In this document: positions 1 through 10,971 of the stretch, one piece after another
Position numbering within the stretch: position 1 is the first letter of the stretch
Layout of the letters: each line of letters starts with the position of its first letter
Assembly: GCF_003332275.1 (NCBI RefSeq)
Contig: NZ_QOVA01000001.1
Coordinates: forward strand, 124,001-188,000
DNA length: 64,000 nucleotides
Direction: 5' to 3'
Origin: Edaphovirga cremea
GTDB lineage: Bacteria; Pseudomonadota; Gammaproteobacteria; Enterobacterales; Enterobacteriaceae
The notes under the pieces: model-generated
The model's input: the letters and a program-made list of their open reading frames with translations, nothing else
Database searches by the model: none
What the model was told of the DNA's origin: nothing
Made by a program: the position numbers and the translations under genes

Positions 1-2826
1 CAGGATGGCGTTCTTCGCCGAGAGGCCGATGGTTGTCAACAGCCCCACCTGGAAGTACACGTCATTGCTCATACCGCGGAAAGACGCCGCCAGCAATGCG
101 CCGACAACCCCCAATGGAACGACCAGCATAACCGAGAACGGAATGGACCAACTCTCGTAAAGCGCAGCCAGACACAAGAAGACCACGATCAGTGAAATCG
201 CATACAGGGCCGGTGCCTGGTTACCTGACAGACGTTCCTGGAAGGACATTCCGGTCCAGTCGAAGCCGATGCCTGTTGGAAGTTTGGCAGCCAAATCTTC
301 CATCATCTTCATCGCTTCACCACTACTTCTGCCTGGCGCAGCCTGACCAAGGATTTCCATCGATGGCAGACCGTTATAGCGTTCCAGACGCGGTGAGCCA
401 AACTCCCACTTCGAAGACGAGAAGGCGGAGAACGGCACCATCTGGTTCGAACTGCCACGGATGAACCAGTTGTTGATATCGCTCGGCAACATCCGGTATT
501 GCGCTTCGGACTGGACATACACTTTCTTCACACGACCGCGGTCGATGAAGTCGTTAACGTAACTCCCGCCGAGTGCAGCACCCAGTGTGGTATTGATATC
601 AGACAGGGACACACCCAATGCCTGTGCTTTTTCCTGATCAATTTCCAGTTTGAACTGCGGGGTATCTTCCAGACCGTTCGGACGAACCCCCACCAGCAGA
701 TCGCTATGTTGCGCGATCATGCCAAACAGTTGGTTACGTGCTTCTGTCAGCTTCTGGTGACCCAGGTTACCCTGGTCGATAAGCTGGAAGTCGAAACCTG
801 TCGCTGTACCCAACTCCACAATGGCTGGCAGGTTAAAGGCAATAACAATGCCGTCTTTAATGCTGGCAAAGTTTTGCGAGGCACGTGCCGCAATGGCTGG
901 AACCTTGTTCTCTTCACCTTTACGGGCACCCCAGTCTTTGAGACTGACGAACGCAAGACCGGTGTTTTGACCCTGACCGGCAAAACCAAAACCGTTAACT
1001 GTAAATACGGAGTTAACGTTGTCTTTTTCATTCTCCATGTAGTATTTGCTGACCTGGTCGAGCACTTTTTGCGTACGTTCCTGCGTTGCCCCTGCAGGCA
1101 ACTGAACCATGGTCAGGAATACACCCTGGTCTTCCTCCGGAAGGAAGGACGTTGGCAGACGCAGGAACAGGAAAGCCATGCCCACAACGACCAGCAAATA
1201 GATGATCAGATAACGCCCGGTACTGCGGAGTATGTTACCTACGCTGTCGGTGTAGTGCGTCGTACTCTGATCGAATTTCTTGTTAAACCAGCCAAAGAAA
1301 CCTTTCTTGTCATCGTGATGCCCTTTCGGGATCGGTTTGAGCATTGTGGCGCAAAGTGCGGGCGTCAGGATCATCGCAACCAGTACTGACAACACCATCG
1401 CAGAAACGATCGTGATGGAGAACTGGCGATAGATAACACCGGTCGAACCGCCAAAGAATGCCATTGGGATGAATACCGCTGACAGAACCATCGCGATACC
1501 CACCAACGCTCCCTGAATCTGTTCCATCGATTTCTTGGTGGCTTCTTTCGGCGGCAGGCCATCTTCGACCATGACACGCTCGACGTTTTCAACCACCACT
1601 ATCGCATCATCCACCAATAGCCCTATCGCCAACACCATCCCAAACATCGTTAGGGTGTTTATCGAATAGCCAAAGGCAGCAATGACGGCGAATGTACCGA
1701 GCAGAACCACCGGAACGGCAATCGTTGGAATCAACGTTGCCCGGAAGTTTTGCAGGAACAGATACATAACCACGAACACCAGCACGATCGCTTCAAACAA
1801 CGTTTTCACAACTTCGTTGATTGAGATTCTAACGAACGGTGTGGTGTCATACGGATAAACCACTTCCATCCCGCTTGGGAAGAAAGGTTTCAGTTTTTCC
1901 AGCTCGGCTTTAACCGCTGTTGACGTATTCAGGGCGTTTGCACCGGTCGCCAGCTTGATACCCAAACCAGAAGAAGGTTTACCGTTATAACGGGCGATGA
2001 TGTTGTAGTTTTCACCGCCAAGCTCAATCCTTGCCACATCACTCAAACGAACCTGAGATCCGTCCGGATTGACTTTCAGCAGTATTTTGCCGAACTCTTC
2101 CGGTGATTTCAGTCGCGTCTGGGCAATGATCGACGAGTTGAGTTGCTGGCCTTTAACCGGTGGAGTACCGCCCAACTGGCCTGCTGCTACCTGGTTGTTC
2201 TGAACCCTAATCGCACTGATCACGTCAACCGGGGTCAGTTGGAAGTTGTTCAGTTTGTTCGGATCCATCCAGATACGCATTGCGTACTGTGAACCAAACA
2301 GCTGAACATCACCCACGCCTGACGTGCGGCTGATAGGATCTTTGATATTTGAACCCACGTAGTCCGCAATGTCTTCCTGCGTCATGCCACCATCAGAAAT
2401 GAAGCCCGCTACCATCAGGAAGCTGCTGCTTGATTTCTGAACCGAGATCCCTTGCTGCTGTACTTCTTGAGGTAACAGCGGCATCGCCAATTGCAGTTTG
2501 TTCTGAACCTGCACCTGGGCAATATCCGGATCAGTCCCTGAATTAAAGGTCAGGGTGATATTAACGCTACCAGAGGAATCACTGGTAGATGACATATACA
2601 TCAGGTTATCGATACCGTTCATGTTCTGTTCGATAACCTGTGTAACGGTATCCTGTACCGTCTGGGCATCAGCACCCGGGTAGTTTGCAGATACTTCAAT
2701 TGCCGGCGGCGCAACCGTTGGGTATTGCGCGATAGGTAACTTCAGTATCGCCAGGGTACCCGCCAGCATGATGATGATGGCGATTACCCATGCAAAAATG
2801 GGGCGATCTATAAAGAACTTAGCCAT
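1..2826 (-). CDS. acrB: AcrB, RND multidrug efflux transporter (3' end cut by window edge)
   Basis: Inner-membrane proton/drug antiporter of the AcrA-AcrB-TolC tripartite pump. The reverse-strand frame is open from an ATG at 2824-2826 to the first base of the window, about 942 codons. The family is usually about 1050 residues, so roughly the last 105 (final transmembrane helices and C-terminal tail) lie outside. The N-terminus begins [18 protein letters not shown], the RND first helix, followed by the porter-domain stretch containing [10 protein letters not shown]. The last visible residues ([19 protein letters not shown]) are the conserved RND segment near the last helices. An AGGAG lies 9 bases before the start and acrA ends only 16 bases upstream, so the pair is an operon. 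Identification is very secure; functional completeness cannot be judged from the window. Confidence 0.97.
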   Translation of the reverse strand, partial: MAKFFIDRPIFAWVIAIIIMLAGTLAILKLPIAQYPTVAPPAIEVSANYPGADAQTVQDTVTQVIEQNMNGIDNLMYMSSTSDSSGSVNITLTFNSGTDPDIAQVQVQNKLQLAMPLLPQEVQQQGISVQKSSSSFLMVAGFISDGGMTQEDIADYVGSNIKDPISRTSGVGDVQLFGSQYAMRIWMDPNKLNNFQLTPVDVISAIRVQNNQVAAGQLGGTPPVKGQQLNSSIIAQTRLKSPEEFGKILLKVNPDGSQVRLSDVARIELGGENYNIIARYNGKPSSGLGIKLATGANALNTSTAVKAELEKLKPFFPSGMEVVYPYDTTPFVRISINEVVKTLFEAIVLVFVVMYLFLQNFRATLIPTIAVPVVLLGTFAVIAAFGYSINTLTMFGMVLAIGLLVDDAIVVVENVERVMVEDGLPPKEATKKSMEQIQGALVGIAMVLSAVFIPMAFFGGSTGVIYRQFSITIVSAMVLSVLVAMILTPALCATMLKPIPKGHHDDKKGFFGWFNKKFDQSTTHYTDSVGNILRSTGRYLIIYLLVVVGMAFLFLRLPTSFLPEEDQGVFLTMVQLPAGATQERTQKVLDQVSKYYMENEKDNVNSVFTVNGFGFAGQGQNTGLAFVSLKDWGARKGEENKVPAIAARASQNFASIKDGIVIAFNLPAIVELGTATGFDFQLIDQGNLGHQKLTEARNQLFGMIAQHSDLLVGVRPNGLEDTPQFKLEIDQEKAQALGVSLSDINTTLGAALGGSYVNDFIDRGRVKKVYVQSEAQYRMLPSDINNWFIRGSSNQMVPFSAFSSSKWEFGSPRLERYNGLPSMEILGQAAPGRSSGEAMKMMEDLAAKLPTGIGFDWTGMSFQERLSGNQAPALYAISLIVVFLCLAALYESWSIPFSVMLVVPLGVVGALLAASFRGMSNDVYFQVGLLTTIGLSAKNAIL

Positions 2827-2842
2827 GTATTACCGGCTCCTA

Positions 2843-4036
2843 TTAAGACTTCTTGGCTTGTTCAGACTTGGGATCAGCCTGGCTCGGTGCGTCTTCGCTC
2901 ACTTCCTGTACTTTTACCTGAGCGCCGGGTTTGATTTTCTGCAAACCTGTAACAATGACTCTGTCACCCGCTTTCAAACCGGCCGTGACCAACCATTTGT
3001 TACCGATGGCCTGGGCAGTCGTTAAGGTGCGGAGCTCTACCTTATCGCCTTCACCGACCACCATGGCAGTTGCCTCACCACGGGCGTTACGGGTAATGCC
3101 TTGTTGCGGAACCAGTAATGCATCGCTTTTGATACCTTCATCGAGACGGGCGCGTACAAACATACCTGGCAACAGTGAACCGTCCGGATTAGGGAAGATC
3201 GCACGCAAGGTGATCGAACCCGTTGTCTCATCCACGGTGATTTCCGAGAACTCCAACGTACCGGTTGGCTTGTATTCCGAGCCGTTGTTCAGTATCAGTT
3301 TGACGTTGGCTTTGCCATCCTGCTGTTTCAGCGAGCCATCTGCCAATTCCTGTTTCAAACGCAGGAAATCATTGCTGGACTGGGTTACATCAACATAGAT
3401 CGGATCGATTTGTTGCACGGTAGCCAATGCCGTTGATTGACCACTGGTAACCAGTGCCCCTTCAGTGACGCTGGATTTACCAATTCGTCCGCTGATTGGC
3501 GAAGTGACTTTGGTATAGGCCAGATTAATGCGTGCGCTCTCCAGTGCGGCTTCTGCCGCAACAACGGCTGCATTAGCCTGCAGTTGATTGGACACCGCAG
3601 TATCGTAGTCTTGCTTGCTGATAAAATTGGTATTCAGCAGGGGCTTATAGCGATTTACCGTCAAACGGGTAATTTCAGCATTGGCTTTCGCTTTAGCCAA
3701 ATCGCCTTTGGCGCTGTCATACGTGGCTTGATAAGGTGCCGGATCGATCTGATAAAGGGAGGTGCCGGCCTTAATTTCGCTGCCTTCAACGAAGTTGCGT
3801 TTAAGGATAATACCGCTTACTTGGGGGCGAACTTCAGCAATACGGAATGAAGCTGTGCGGCCTGGTAGCTCCGTTGTGATGTTCAACGGTTCTGCTTTCA
3901 GCGTGACGATACCCACTTCAGGCGCCTGTTGTGGGCCGCCTTGTTGGGCATTTTTGTCATTACATCCTGTAAGTACCAACGCGCCTGAAAGAATCAGAAC
4001 TGCCGCCAGAGGCGTTAACCCTCTGTTTTTGTTCAT
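2843..4036 (-). CDS. acrA: AcrA, periplasmic adaptor lipoprotein of the AcrAB-TolC pump
   Basis: Membrane-fusion protein that links AcrB to TolC across the periplasm. It has 397 residues, equal to E. coli AcrA. The N-terminus is a lipoprotein signal with lipobox LTGC at residues 22-25, so Cys25 should be lipidated and the protein anchored in the inner membrane. The beta-barrel/lipoyl start (PEVGIVTLKAEPLNITTELP), a helical hairpin around residues 100-175 and the closing lipoyl segment SPISGRIGKSSVTEGALV are all recognisable. It is the first gene of the acrAB operon, divergent from acrR across a 142-bp intergenic region that contains the AcrR operator. Confidence 0.97.
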   Translation of the reverse strand: MNKNRGLTPLAAVLILSGALVLTGCNDKNAQQGGPQQAPEVGIVTLKAEPLNITTELPGRTASFRIAEVRPQVSGIILKRNFVEGSEIKAGTSLYQIDPAPYQATYDSAKGDLAKAKANAEITRLTVNRYKPLLNTNFISKQDYDTAVSNQLQANAAVVAAEAALESARINLAYTKVTSPISGRIGKSSVTEGALVTSGQSTALATVQQIDPIYVDVTQSSNDFLRLKQELADGSLKQQDGKANVKLILNNGSEYKPTGTLEFSEITVDETTGSITLRAIFPNPDGSLLPGMFVRARLDEGIKSDALLVPQQGITRNARGEATAMVVGEGDKVELRTLTTAQAIGNKWLVTAGLKAGDRVIVTGLQKIKPGAQVKVQEVSEDAPSQADPKSEQAKKS

Positions 4037-4126
4037 AGAAAAACCTCAAGTGTCCGATTTCAAATTGATCAATGGATCACAAGCTTTAAAACCCATTGCT
4101 GCGTTTTATATATGTGCGTGCTATGG

Positions 4127-4150
4127 TACATACATTCACGAATGTATGTA
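4127..4150. promoter_or_regulatory. AcrR operator palindrome
   Basis: Perfect inverted repeat with 10-base arms (TACATACATT / AATGTATGTA) around the four-base centre CACG, lying between the divergent acrA and acrR starts. The known E. coli AcrR operator in the same place has the same arms. AcrR bound here should repress acrAB and its own gene. Confidence 0.92.
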
Positions 4151-4178
4151 AATCATAACTCCCCGAAAAACCAATGCT

Positions 4179-4856
4179 ATGGCACGAAAAACCAAACAGC
4201 AGGCGCTAGAAACCCGACAACAGATACTCGATGCTGCTGTGCGGGAATTCTCAGAGAAAGGTGTCTCTGCGACGTCATTGGCAGATATCGCCAATGCCGC
4301 GGGTGTCACGCGTGGTGCAATTTACTGGCATTTCAAAAACAAAGTTGACCTTTTCAATGAAGTCTGGGAAATCTCTGAGTCTAAAATTGGTGACCTCGAG
4401 CTAGAGTATCAGACAAAGTATCCCGATAATCCACTCTGTATTTTAAGAGAAATACTGATTTACATCCTTACTGCTACTGTTGATGATCCTCACCGCCGTG
4501 CTTTGATGGAGATCATATTTCATAAATGCGAGTTTGTTGGAGAAATGATCTCGCTGCAACTCGCCCGCAAAGTACTTTACATTGCTGGCAATGAGAAAAT
4601 CGAAGCTGTGCTGCGAAAATGCATCTGTTTCGGCCAATTACCGCCATTACTCGATACCCGCCGTGCCTCAATCGTATTACGCTCTTATATCACAGGCTTA
4701 ATGGAAAACTGGCTATTTATGCCGGAAAGTTTCGATCTGAAATTGAGCGCTGGAACCTATGTCGACATCTATATAGACATGCTGAAACTCAGTCCGAATT
4801 TGTTGCTGAACAACGCGTATCCAGACCCTGAAATGCTGAGAACAATGCCTACCTGA
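4179..4856 (+). CDS. acrR: AcrR, TetR-family repressor of acrAB
   Basis: Ligand-responsive transcriptional repressor of the efflux operon. It has 225 residues (E. coli AcrR is 215). The TetR helix-turn-helix spans about residues 12-56, with [20 protein letters not shown] as the recognition unit. The rest is the variable drug-binding helical domain. The start [15 protein letters not shown] matches the family and lies 28 bases past the operator. It is transcribed divergently from acrA, the usual arrangement. Nothing appears truncated. Confidence 0.96.
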   Translation: MARKTKQQALETRQQILDAAVREFSEKGVSATSLADIANAAGVTRGAIYWHFKNKVDLFNEVWEISESKIGDLELEYQTKYPDNPLCILREILIYILTATVDDPHRRALMEIIFHKCEFVGEMISLQLARKVLYIAGNEKIEAVLRKCICFGQLPPLLDTRRASIVLRSYITGLMENWLFMPESFDLKLSAGTYVDIYIDMLKLSPNLLLNNAYPDPEMLRTMPT

Positions 4857-4991
4857 AACACCCTCATATCTTTTCAGGCTATAGAATAGTTGAATAATAA
4901 AGTTCCGTTCTCTCTGACAGAGTTTTCTTATTCGTGGGCAAGGGTGCAACGTGCTACGCTTTGTACTTCCTCATTGAGATGAAGTTAAATC

Positions 4992-7900
4992 ATGCGTAGC
5001 CGGTTTTTCTGCCCGCCTTCAGTTGCCTCTTTATGCCACAAAAGGGCGTTTTTCCGCAGCTGTTTTACACTCTTTCTTATCATGTTTTTTCTTTTGACTG
5101 TGCCAATTGCCCGTGGGGCGGCAAGTAACGATTTACCGACGCGCAATGAAATACAGAATCAGCTTGATGCGCTGAACAAACAAAAAAATGTCACGCCCGT
5201 CGAAAAACTCACCGAGCAGGATCTCACCCGGACATTGGAATGGCTGGATGCACTGGAACGGGTCAAGCAAGATAGTAATCAACTTAAACAGCAGGTTACG
5301 CAAGCGCCATCACAGTTGAAAACTGCGACTGATGGACTGGAAGCGTTGAAAAATGGCGACAGTGACACCGTTACCAAAGAAGGATTAATCCACCTCTCCT
5401 TACGCCAGTTGGAGAGCCAGTTGAATAAAACGTTGGATGACCTGCAAACTGCCCAGGAAAACCTCTCAACGTATAATAGCCAACTTATCTCCCTGCAAAC
5501 CCAGCCCGAACGTGTGCAAAGTGCGATGTTTGGCTATTCCCAGCGCATTCAGGAAATACGCAACCAGTTAAACGGTTTGCTTCCGAGCCAGGACAATTTG
5601 CGACCCTCCCAGCAGGTGATGCTGGCAACGGAGCAGGCTCTGCTGAATGCGCAGGTGGAGCTGCAACGTAAAAATCTGGAAGCCAATACGACGCTGCAGG
5701 ATGTATTGCAAAAGCAGCGTGATTATACGACGGCACACATCAATCAACTCGAACGACTGGTCCAGCTTCTCCAGGGAGTGGTTAACGGGAAACGCCTGAC
5801 GCTCTCGGAGAAAACGGCCAAAGAGGCACAAACCCCGGATGACGCCTCGAATATCCAGAACGATCCGCTGGTTAGCCAGGAACTGGATATCAACCGTAAA
5901 TTGAGTCAACGGCTAATCGCTGCAACGGAAGAGGGCAATACGCTGGTTCAGCAGAACATTCGGGTGAAAAATTGGCTCGATCGTGCTTTGCAGTCAGAGC
6001 GTAACCTGAAAGAACAAATCAGCGTGTTGAAAGGCAGTCTGCTGTTGTCGCGTATTCTTTACCAACAACAACAGAACTTGCCATCTCCCAGTCTGATGAC
6101 GGACATGGGGACGCGCATCGCCGATCTTCGCCTTGAGCAATTTGACATCAATCAGCAGCGCGATGAGCTGTTTCAAGGTGATGACTATATTCAGAAAGTT
6201 GTCGGCAATAGCAAAGAAAAAATGAGTGATGATGTTGATGATGCACTGGAGCAGATTATCGACATGCGTCGGGAACTGTTGGATCAGTTAAATAAGCAAC
6301 TGGGTAATCAGCTCGCACTCTCTATTAATCTGCAAATCAATCAGCAGCAGTTGCTGAACGTTAGCGATTCATTGACACATACGCTCACTCAGCAAATTTT
6401 CTGGGTCAGCAGTAACAAGCCGATGAACTGGACGTGGATCAAGGAATTACCTGACGCGGTGAAAGCCCAGGTCAGTGCCCTGAATTTCAACTTTCCCGCG
6501 GGTGCGTTACTGGTGGGAGCCTTTGACTCATTGTTCTTTCAAGTTCCGCTGGTGGTCGTGCTGGGTCTGCTGGTCTGGCGATTCAAGTCCCTTAACCGCC
6601 GTATAACCGAATTAAGCAACGATGTCGGGCAGTTGAAGCGTGATACGCAACTGCACACGCCGGAAGCTTTACTGCTGACGTTATTTAAAGTTGCGCCCTG
6701 CGTGTTGATCACGCTGGGGATCGGTTACTGGGTGTATCGATCTGAAATCAATATCAGCGAATTTATTTGGAGTCTGGCGCGGTGCCTGGCCCTGTTCGAG
6801 TTGGTATTTGGTTGCACATTTTTCCTGCTGGCACCCGGTGGTATCAGTGAACGCCATTTCAATATGAGTGCTGAAATGTGTGCACACTATCGACGGCAGG
6901 TGATCCGGTTTGGGCTGGCGTTGTTGCCATTGATTTTCTGGTCGGTACTGGGAGAGAAAGCGCCACTGCGGCTGGTTGATGACATCATCGGCCAGATAGT
7001 TATTCTCCTCACGCTGGCATTATTGGCGGTGCTGATCTTCCCGACCTGCCGCGATGCATGGCGTGCGAAAAATTCCCATGCAGTGCTTTTGGTGATAATT
7101 ACCGCGATTTCTGTCATGCCATTATTCCTCATCGGCTTGATGTTGGCCGGTTACTTCTACACTACCCTGCAGTTGGCTGGACGCTGGATCGACAGCATCT
7201 ATTTGCTGATTCTGTGGAATATTGTCTATCTCTCCGCCATTCGCGGGTTGAGCGTCGCGGCACGTCGTCTGGCTTATCGGCGGGCACTCGCCCGGCGCCA
7301 AAGTATGGCAAAAGAGAGTACGGAAGGTAATGAAGCTGTTGAAGAACCGCCTTTGGCGCTGGATCAGATAAATCAGCAATCCATGCGTTTGACAACCATG
7401 GTGCTGTTCCTGGTATTCGCTACGCTGTTCTATTGGATTTGGTCAGATCTGGTGACCGTGATCTCCTATCTCGATAGCATTTCCCTCTGGCATTACTCCA
7501 GTAATGTAGCAGGCAGCAATGTCTTGCAGAGTGTCACGCTGGGTAATCTGTTAATCGCCTTTCTCGCATTGATTGTGGCGTATGTGATGACAAGAAACTT
7601 GCCGGGTTTGCTCGAAGTGGTGGTGCTCTCGCGTCTGCAACTCAGGCAGGGCGCTTCGTATGCGATCACCACTATCCTGACTTATCTGATTATCACGGTG
7701 GGTGCCGTGACGGCGCTAGGCTCGCTGGGTGTCTCCTGGGATAAGTTACAGTGGCTGGTGGCGGCGTTATCTGTAGGGCTGGGCTTCGGCTTGCAGGAAA
7801 TTTTCGCCAACTTTGTCTCTGGTCTGATTATTCTGTTTGAAAGGCCGATTCGCATTGGGGATACCGTCACGATTGGCACTTACTCGGGGTCGGTTAGCCG

Positions 7901-8390
7901 GATCCGAATTCGCGCCACAACCATCACCGACTTTGATCGTAAAGAAGTGATCATTCCCAACAAAGCGTTTGTGACTGAACGGCTGATTAACTGGTCGCTG
8001 TCGGATACCGTCACTCGTGTTCTGATTAAAATTGGCGTGGCGTATGGCTCTGACCTGGAAAAAGTCAAAGCGATACTCTTGCAGGCTGCCAAAGAAAATA
8101 CCCGGGTCATGGCGGATCCTGTCCCAGAGGTTTTTTTCCTCAATTTTGGTGCCAGTTCACTGGAGCACGAACTGCGTTTGTATGTCCGCGAGTTGGGTGA
8201 CCGTAGCTATACCGTGGATGAATTAAATCGACGCATCGACCAGCTTTGCCGTGAAAATGACATCAATGTTGCGTTCAACCAGTTGGAGGTCTATTTGCAT
8301 AACGACAAGGGCAATGAGATCTGCGAGGTGAAACGCACAATGCCCGGTATAACGGGTGACGGTGTGAGCGGGGAAAAAGGGAACGAATAG
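4992..8390 (+). CDS. mscK: MscK (KefA), large potassium-dependent mechanosensitive channel
   Basis: Large MscS-family channel that opens under membrane tension and releases solutes on hypo-osmotic shock; the E. coli protein also responds to external K+. It has 1132 residues (E. coli MscK is 1120). It carries an N-terminal signal/hydrophobic segment within residues 1-40. A long glutamine-rich coiled-coil periplasmic domain follows to about residue 500, including the family stretch YNSQLISLQTQPERVQSAM. Multiple helices come next, then the pore-lining MscS helix (LSVGLGFGLQEIFANFVSG) and the cytosolic vestibule (IRIRATTITDFDRKEVIIPN). Its position after acrR is the conserved enteric one. A second large MscS-type gene lies at 25.0 kb. 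Confidence 0.95.
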   Translation: MRSRFFCPPSVASLCHKRAFFRSCFTLFLIMFFLLTVPIARGAASNDLPTRNEIQNQLDALNKQKNVTPVEKLTEQDLTRTLEWLDALERVKQDSNQLKQQVTQAPSQLKTATDGLEALKNGDSDTVTKEGLIHLSLRQLESQLNKTLDDLQTAQENLSTYNSQLISLQTQPERVQSAMFGYSQRIQEIRNQLNGLLPSQDNLRPSQQVMLATEQALLNAQVELQRKNLEANTTLQDVLQKQRDYTTAHINQLERLVQLLQGVVNGKRLTLSEKTAKEAQTPDDASNIQNDPLVSQELDINRKLSQRLIAATEEGNTLVQQNIRVKNWLDRALQSERNLKEQISVLKGSLLLSRILYQQQQNLPSPSLMTDMGTRIADLRLEQFDINQQRDELFQGDDYIQKVVGNSKEKMSDDVDDALEQIIDMRRELLDQLNKQLGNQLALSINLQINQQQLLNVSDSLTHTLTQQIFWVSSNKPMNWTWIKELPDAVKAQVSALNFNFPAGALLVGAFDSLFFQVPLVVVLGLLVWRFKSLNRRITELSNDVGQLKRDTQLHTPEALLLTLFKVAPCVLITLGIGYWVYRSEINISEFIWSLARCLALFELVFGCTFFLLAPGGISERHFNMSAEMCAHYRRQVIRFGLALLPLIFWSVLGEKAPLRLVDDIIGQIVILLTLALLAVLIFPTCRDAWRAKNSHAVLLVIITAISVMPLFLIGLMLAGYFYTTLQLAGRWIDSIYLLILWNIVYLSAIRGLSVAARRLAYRRALARRQSMAKESTEGNEAVEEPPLALDQINQQSMRLTTMVLFLVFATLFYWIWSDLVTVISYLDSISLWHYSSNVAGSNVLQSVTLGNLLIAFLALIVAYVMTRNLPGLLEVVVLSRLQLRQGASYAITTILTYLIITVGAVTALGSLGVSWDKLQWLVAALSVGLGFGLQEIFANFVSGLIILFERPIRIGDTVTIGTYSGSVSRIRIRATTITDFDRKEVIIPNKAFVTERLINWSLSDTVTRVLIKIGVAYGSDLEKVKAILLQAAKENTRVMADPVPEVFFLNFGASSLEHELRLYVRELGDRSYTVDELNRRIDQLCRENDINVAFNQLEVYLHNDKGNEICEVKRTMPGITGDGVSGEKGNE

Positions 8391-8441
8391 AGGAAGAATG
8401 CCGGGAGCCAGGAACAGCAGGGGCCAGGCATTCGTTGTATG

Positions 8442-8615
8442 CTATGAGCAATAGCTGATGGATCGATCGCCTTTAAGATTCAGCTTTTCCTGATAGTCGC
8501 GTTGAACAATCTCTAACGCTGCCAAAGCAACGTCTGGTGCAATTTCATTGCACTCAAGAAGATAAATCAGATCGACTGCGAGCTGTAGCTCTGGCGGCGC
8601 ATTTTCTACTGACAT
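8442..8615 (-). CDS. rsmS: RsmS/YbaM-like small protein
   Basis: 57-residue soluble protein starting [20 protein letters not shown]. It matches E. coli YbaM (RsmS, formerly PleD), 53 residues, in the same place between mscK and priC. RsmS homologues in soft-rot bacteria affect Rsm-type regulation of secreted enzymes; a precise biochemical role is not established. I use the internal ATG at 8615 rather than one nine bases further out because the family starts with MS(V/L)ENAP. The gene upstream on the same strand ends 11 bases before this start, so the two are probably cotranscribed. Confidence 0.8.
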   Translation of the reverse strand: MSVENAPPELQLAVDLIYLLECNEIAPDVALAALEIVQRDYQEKLNLKGDRSISYCS

Positions 8616-8626
8616 GGAAGCCAACG

Positions 8627-8875
8627 TTAATTTTTGAGTTTGCGATATACAAACAGAATCAGTATTGCGCCTGTCAGTGCGAAAACCAAGCTTCTGAAAC
8701 TGAACCCTGCGACGGTAGCTGATTCGAAATAAGCATTGATATAGCCGCCAACCAGTGCGCCTGAAATGGCTAACACGATCAGCAAAATCATGCTACCTCC
8801 GTCTTTACCTGGCATAAGAATTTTTACCAGCAACCCAACCAAAATCCCAAGAATGATCCATGAAATCAGTCCCAT
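8627..8875 (-). CDS. GlsB/YeaQ/YmgE-family stress membrane protein
   Basis: 82-residue, very hydrophobic protein of the transglycosylase-associated (GlsB/YeaQ/YmgE) family. The glycine-rich first helix ([20 protein letters not shown]), the short polar stretch MPGKDGG, and two further helices separated by a GGYIN turn are visible. Members are stress-induced inner-membrane proteins of unknown activity. The start at 8875 is preceded by GGGAG about seven bases upstream; the longer reading frame from 8896 is less likely. This gene sits between priC and rsmS, where E. coli has none. Confidence 0.85.
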   Translation of the reverse strand: MGLISWIILGILVGLLVKILMPGKDGGSMILLIVLAISGALVGGYINAYFESATVAGFSFRSLVFALTGAILILFVYRKLKN

Positions 8876-8962
8876 AAATATCTCCCGGTCAGGCATTCAG
8901 TCTATAGTATAGATAATTGTCTACGCTGTAAGGTAAACGTTTTAAAAAATTGTGATAAAGAT

Positions 8963-9502
8963 TCAAAAACCGTTTTCTTTTCTCTCGATGTTACGCTCAA
9001 TTCTTTTCACTGCCTGGCGGCAACGCATGAGTCGTCCCTCAAGTGCGGCCAATTCCTGCTGAATTTTCTTCTGCTGTGCGAAAGTACTCTGCTGACCCAA
9101 AGAACTTTCACGATCTTCAATCATGGCGATTAATCTACGTTCAAACTGTTGATGTTCGGCCAATTTATGATAGAGATCCTGCGGCGTGGTATCCAGCCTG
9201 GATTGATCGGTAGTACGCAGCGTTTGTGTTGCCAATTCACGCTGAAGGGCTGTGATTTGCGCGACCAGTTTTTCTGCCAGGAAGGCCACTTGCTCTGGGC
9301 GGCGTTCATCCACAACCAGTATCAGATGGGCAAGATTCTTCCTGACCTCAGCCAGATAATCCCTTAATCGGGTTCCATGCGTGCTAAAAAGTGCCACATC
9401 AAAGCGAGCCTGGCGCGCGGGTGTACTCGCAATAGGTTCGATCTCCTTTGCCAATACCTCTACCTGCTGTTCCAACCGCTGTAGGATTTTCTGCGTACTC
9501 AC
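8963..9502 (-). CDS. priC: PriC, primosomal replication protein N''
   Basis: Replication-restart factor that loads DnaB at stalled forks together with Rep/PriA. From the GTG at 9500-9502 the product is 179 residues (E. coli PriC is 175). The protein is helical and rich in Arg, Gln and Glu, with the family C-terminal segment RLMRCRQAVKRIERNIER. I chose GTG because GGGAG lies eight bases upstream (complement of 9511-9515) and the protein then begins like other PriCs (STQKILQRLEQQVEVL). An ATG frame from 9565 adds 21 residues that the family lacks. Confidence 0.85.
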   Translation of the reverse strand: MSTQKILQRLEQQVEVLAKEIEPIASTPARQARFDVALFSTHGTRLRDYLAEVRKNLAHLILVVDERRPEQVAFLAEKLVAQITALQRELATQTLRTTDQSRLDTTPQDLYHKLAEHQQFERRLIAMIEDRESSLGQQSTFAQQKKIQQELAALEGRLMRCRQAVKRIERNIERKENGF

Positions 9503-9766
9503 GATGTTTTCTCCCAGTTTACCGAGGTTAGCTTGCATTCTTGCTTCGCCAGACACAAGCAGCATCTTTTAAGAAAGCAATAAGTGGGTATCTATGACTA
9601 AACGTTCTGGCTACGTTGGCGTCAATGCAGAACGACAATGTGTTGTGATTTTAGAACGCCGGTTTTTTTATGTATTACAGACGAGGGTTGCTACACTCTG
9701 GTCGTTAAATTTAATAACGGCAGTTAAATTCAATAAGGTAAGAACGGCAGAATTGGCAGGGGGGTT

Positions 9767-10147
9767 ATGTATCGTACAGTATTGATATTTCTCGGGTGGC
9801 TGGCGGTCGCGTTGGCTGCTTTGGGTGTTGTTCTTCCTTTATTACCGACGACGCCGTTCCTGCTGCTTGCGGCGTGGTGTTTTGCCCGTTCTTCTCCGAG
9901 ATTCCATTACTGGTTGCTATACCGCTCCTGGTTCGGCAGCTATTTGCGCCATTGGCAACAACACCGCGCCTTACCGCCGGGCATGAAAATCCGAGCTGCG
10001 CTGGTGATAGTTGTTACATTTGCCGTGTCGTTGGTGCTGGTAAAAATAGTGTGGGTGCGGATAATACTGCTGATGATGATGACGTTTTTACTGGTGATGA
10101 TGTGGCGAATGCCGGTTATTGATGTGGAGCAACAAAAAAGAGAGTGA
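9767..10147 (+). CDS. ybaN: YbaN, DUF454 inner-membrane protein
   Basis: 126 residues, almost entirely hydrophobic, with a DUF454 signature: the N-terminal helix, then VLPLLPTTPFLLLAAWCFARSSPRFHYWL, of which LPTTPF and the Ser-Pro-Arg loop are diagnostic. Two closely spaced C-terminal helices follow. E. coli YbaN is 125 residues and also lies between priC and apt. Its function is unknown; its expression in enterics is not tied to the neighbours. A GGGGG ribosome site lies just before the ATG. The 264 bases between the priC start and this gene contain no further coding signal I can support. Confidence 0.9.
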   Translation: MYRTVLIFLGWLAVALAALGVVLPLLPTTPFLLLAAWCFARSSPRFHYWLLYRSWFGSYLRHWQQHRALPPGMKIRAALVIVVTFAVSLVLVKIVWVRIILLMMMTFLLVMMWRMPVIDVEQQKRE

Positions 10148-10345
10148 TGGCCCCGCATCAGTTGCAATTCTTTGCCAGTTTGAATAGATTTGAGCGTTTT
10201 CGGGCGCGGGTTACCTCCAGGAATTTCCTTTGTTCTCCTTTCCTTTCCTTTATATAGGATAGGAATCAGGTATTGGGCCTCACCGGTGTGGGGATATCAG
10301 GTGGCCTGCGTTAAGTATGAATGGCAGCTTTTTCAGGCACTTATT

Positions 10346-10897
10346 ATGACCGCAACAGCGCAACAGCTTCAGTTTATTAAAGACAGTATCAAAACCATTC
10401 CGGACTACCCAAAACCGGGGATACTGTTTCGCGATGTCACCAGCCTGCTGGAAGATCCAAAAGCCTACGCCGCCAGCATCCAGCTTCTGGCCGATCGTTA
10501 CCGTGATTCGGGTGTGACCAAAGTTGTGGGTACCGAAGCCCGTGGATTTCTGTTTGGCGCACCGGTTGCGCTGGTATTGGGTGTGGGTTTTGTTCCTGTG
10601 CGCAAACCGGGAAAACTCCCCCGCGCAACGATTAATGAAAGCTATGAGTTGGAATATGGCACCGACAAGCTGGAGATCCACACGGATGCGATCTCGGCGG
10701 GTGACAAAGTTCTGGTCATTGACGATCTGCTGGCGACTGGCGGTACGATTGAAGCGACCGTGAAACTGATTCGCCGCCTGGGTGGTGACGTCAGTGATGC
10801 GGCTTTCATTATCGATCTGCCTGAACTGGGCGGCGAAGCGCGTTTGACCAATCAGGGTATCAACTGCTACAGTCTGGTCTCATTCGCTGGCCATTAA
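10346..10897 (+). CDS. apt: Apt, adenine phosphoribosyltransferase
   Basis: Cytosolic purine-salvage enzyme: adenine + PRPP gives AMP + PPi. From the ATG at 10346 the product is exactly 183 residues, as in E. coli, starting [20 protein letters not shown]. The PRPP-binding motif [13 protein letters not shown] and the adenine-specificity stretch RKPGKLP are intact. The reading frame is open further upstream to 10190, but that extension has no family match. A hairpin without a T run (arms at 10904-10911 and 10922-10929) separates apt from dnaX, 75 bases downstream. Confidence 0.97.
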   Translation: MTATAQQLQFIKDSIKTIPDYPKPGILFRDVTSLLEDPKAYAASIQLLADRYRDSGVTKVVGTEARGFLFGAPVALVLGVGFVPVRKPGKLPRATINESYELEYGTDKLEIHTDAISAGDKVLVIDDLLATGGTIEATVKLIRRLGGDVSDAAFIIDLPELGGEARLTNQGINCYSLVSFAGH

Positions 10898-10971
10898 TCA
10901 CATCAGCCTCGCCGATACCGACGAGGCTGTGTTAGCATGACCCTCAAGTTTACTCGACCTTTCCGGTATTA

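Noticed and set aside
499-1389. 296-codon forward open frame inside acrB
   Set aside because: It is exactly antisense to acrB, whose reverse frame gives an unmistakable RND transporter; the forward product has no family features.
9594-9785. 63-codon forward frame between priC and ybaN
   Set aside because: No recognisable family and it overlaps the ybaN start; likely chance in the intergenic region.
10190-10345. 52-codon N-terminal extension of Apt
   Set aside because: Low-complexity T/C-rich leader; the ATG at 10346 gives the exact family length and N-terminus.
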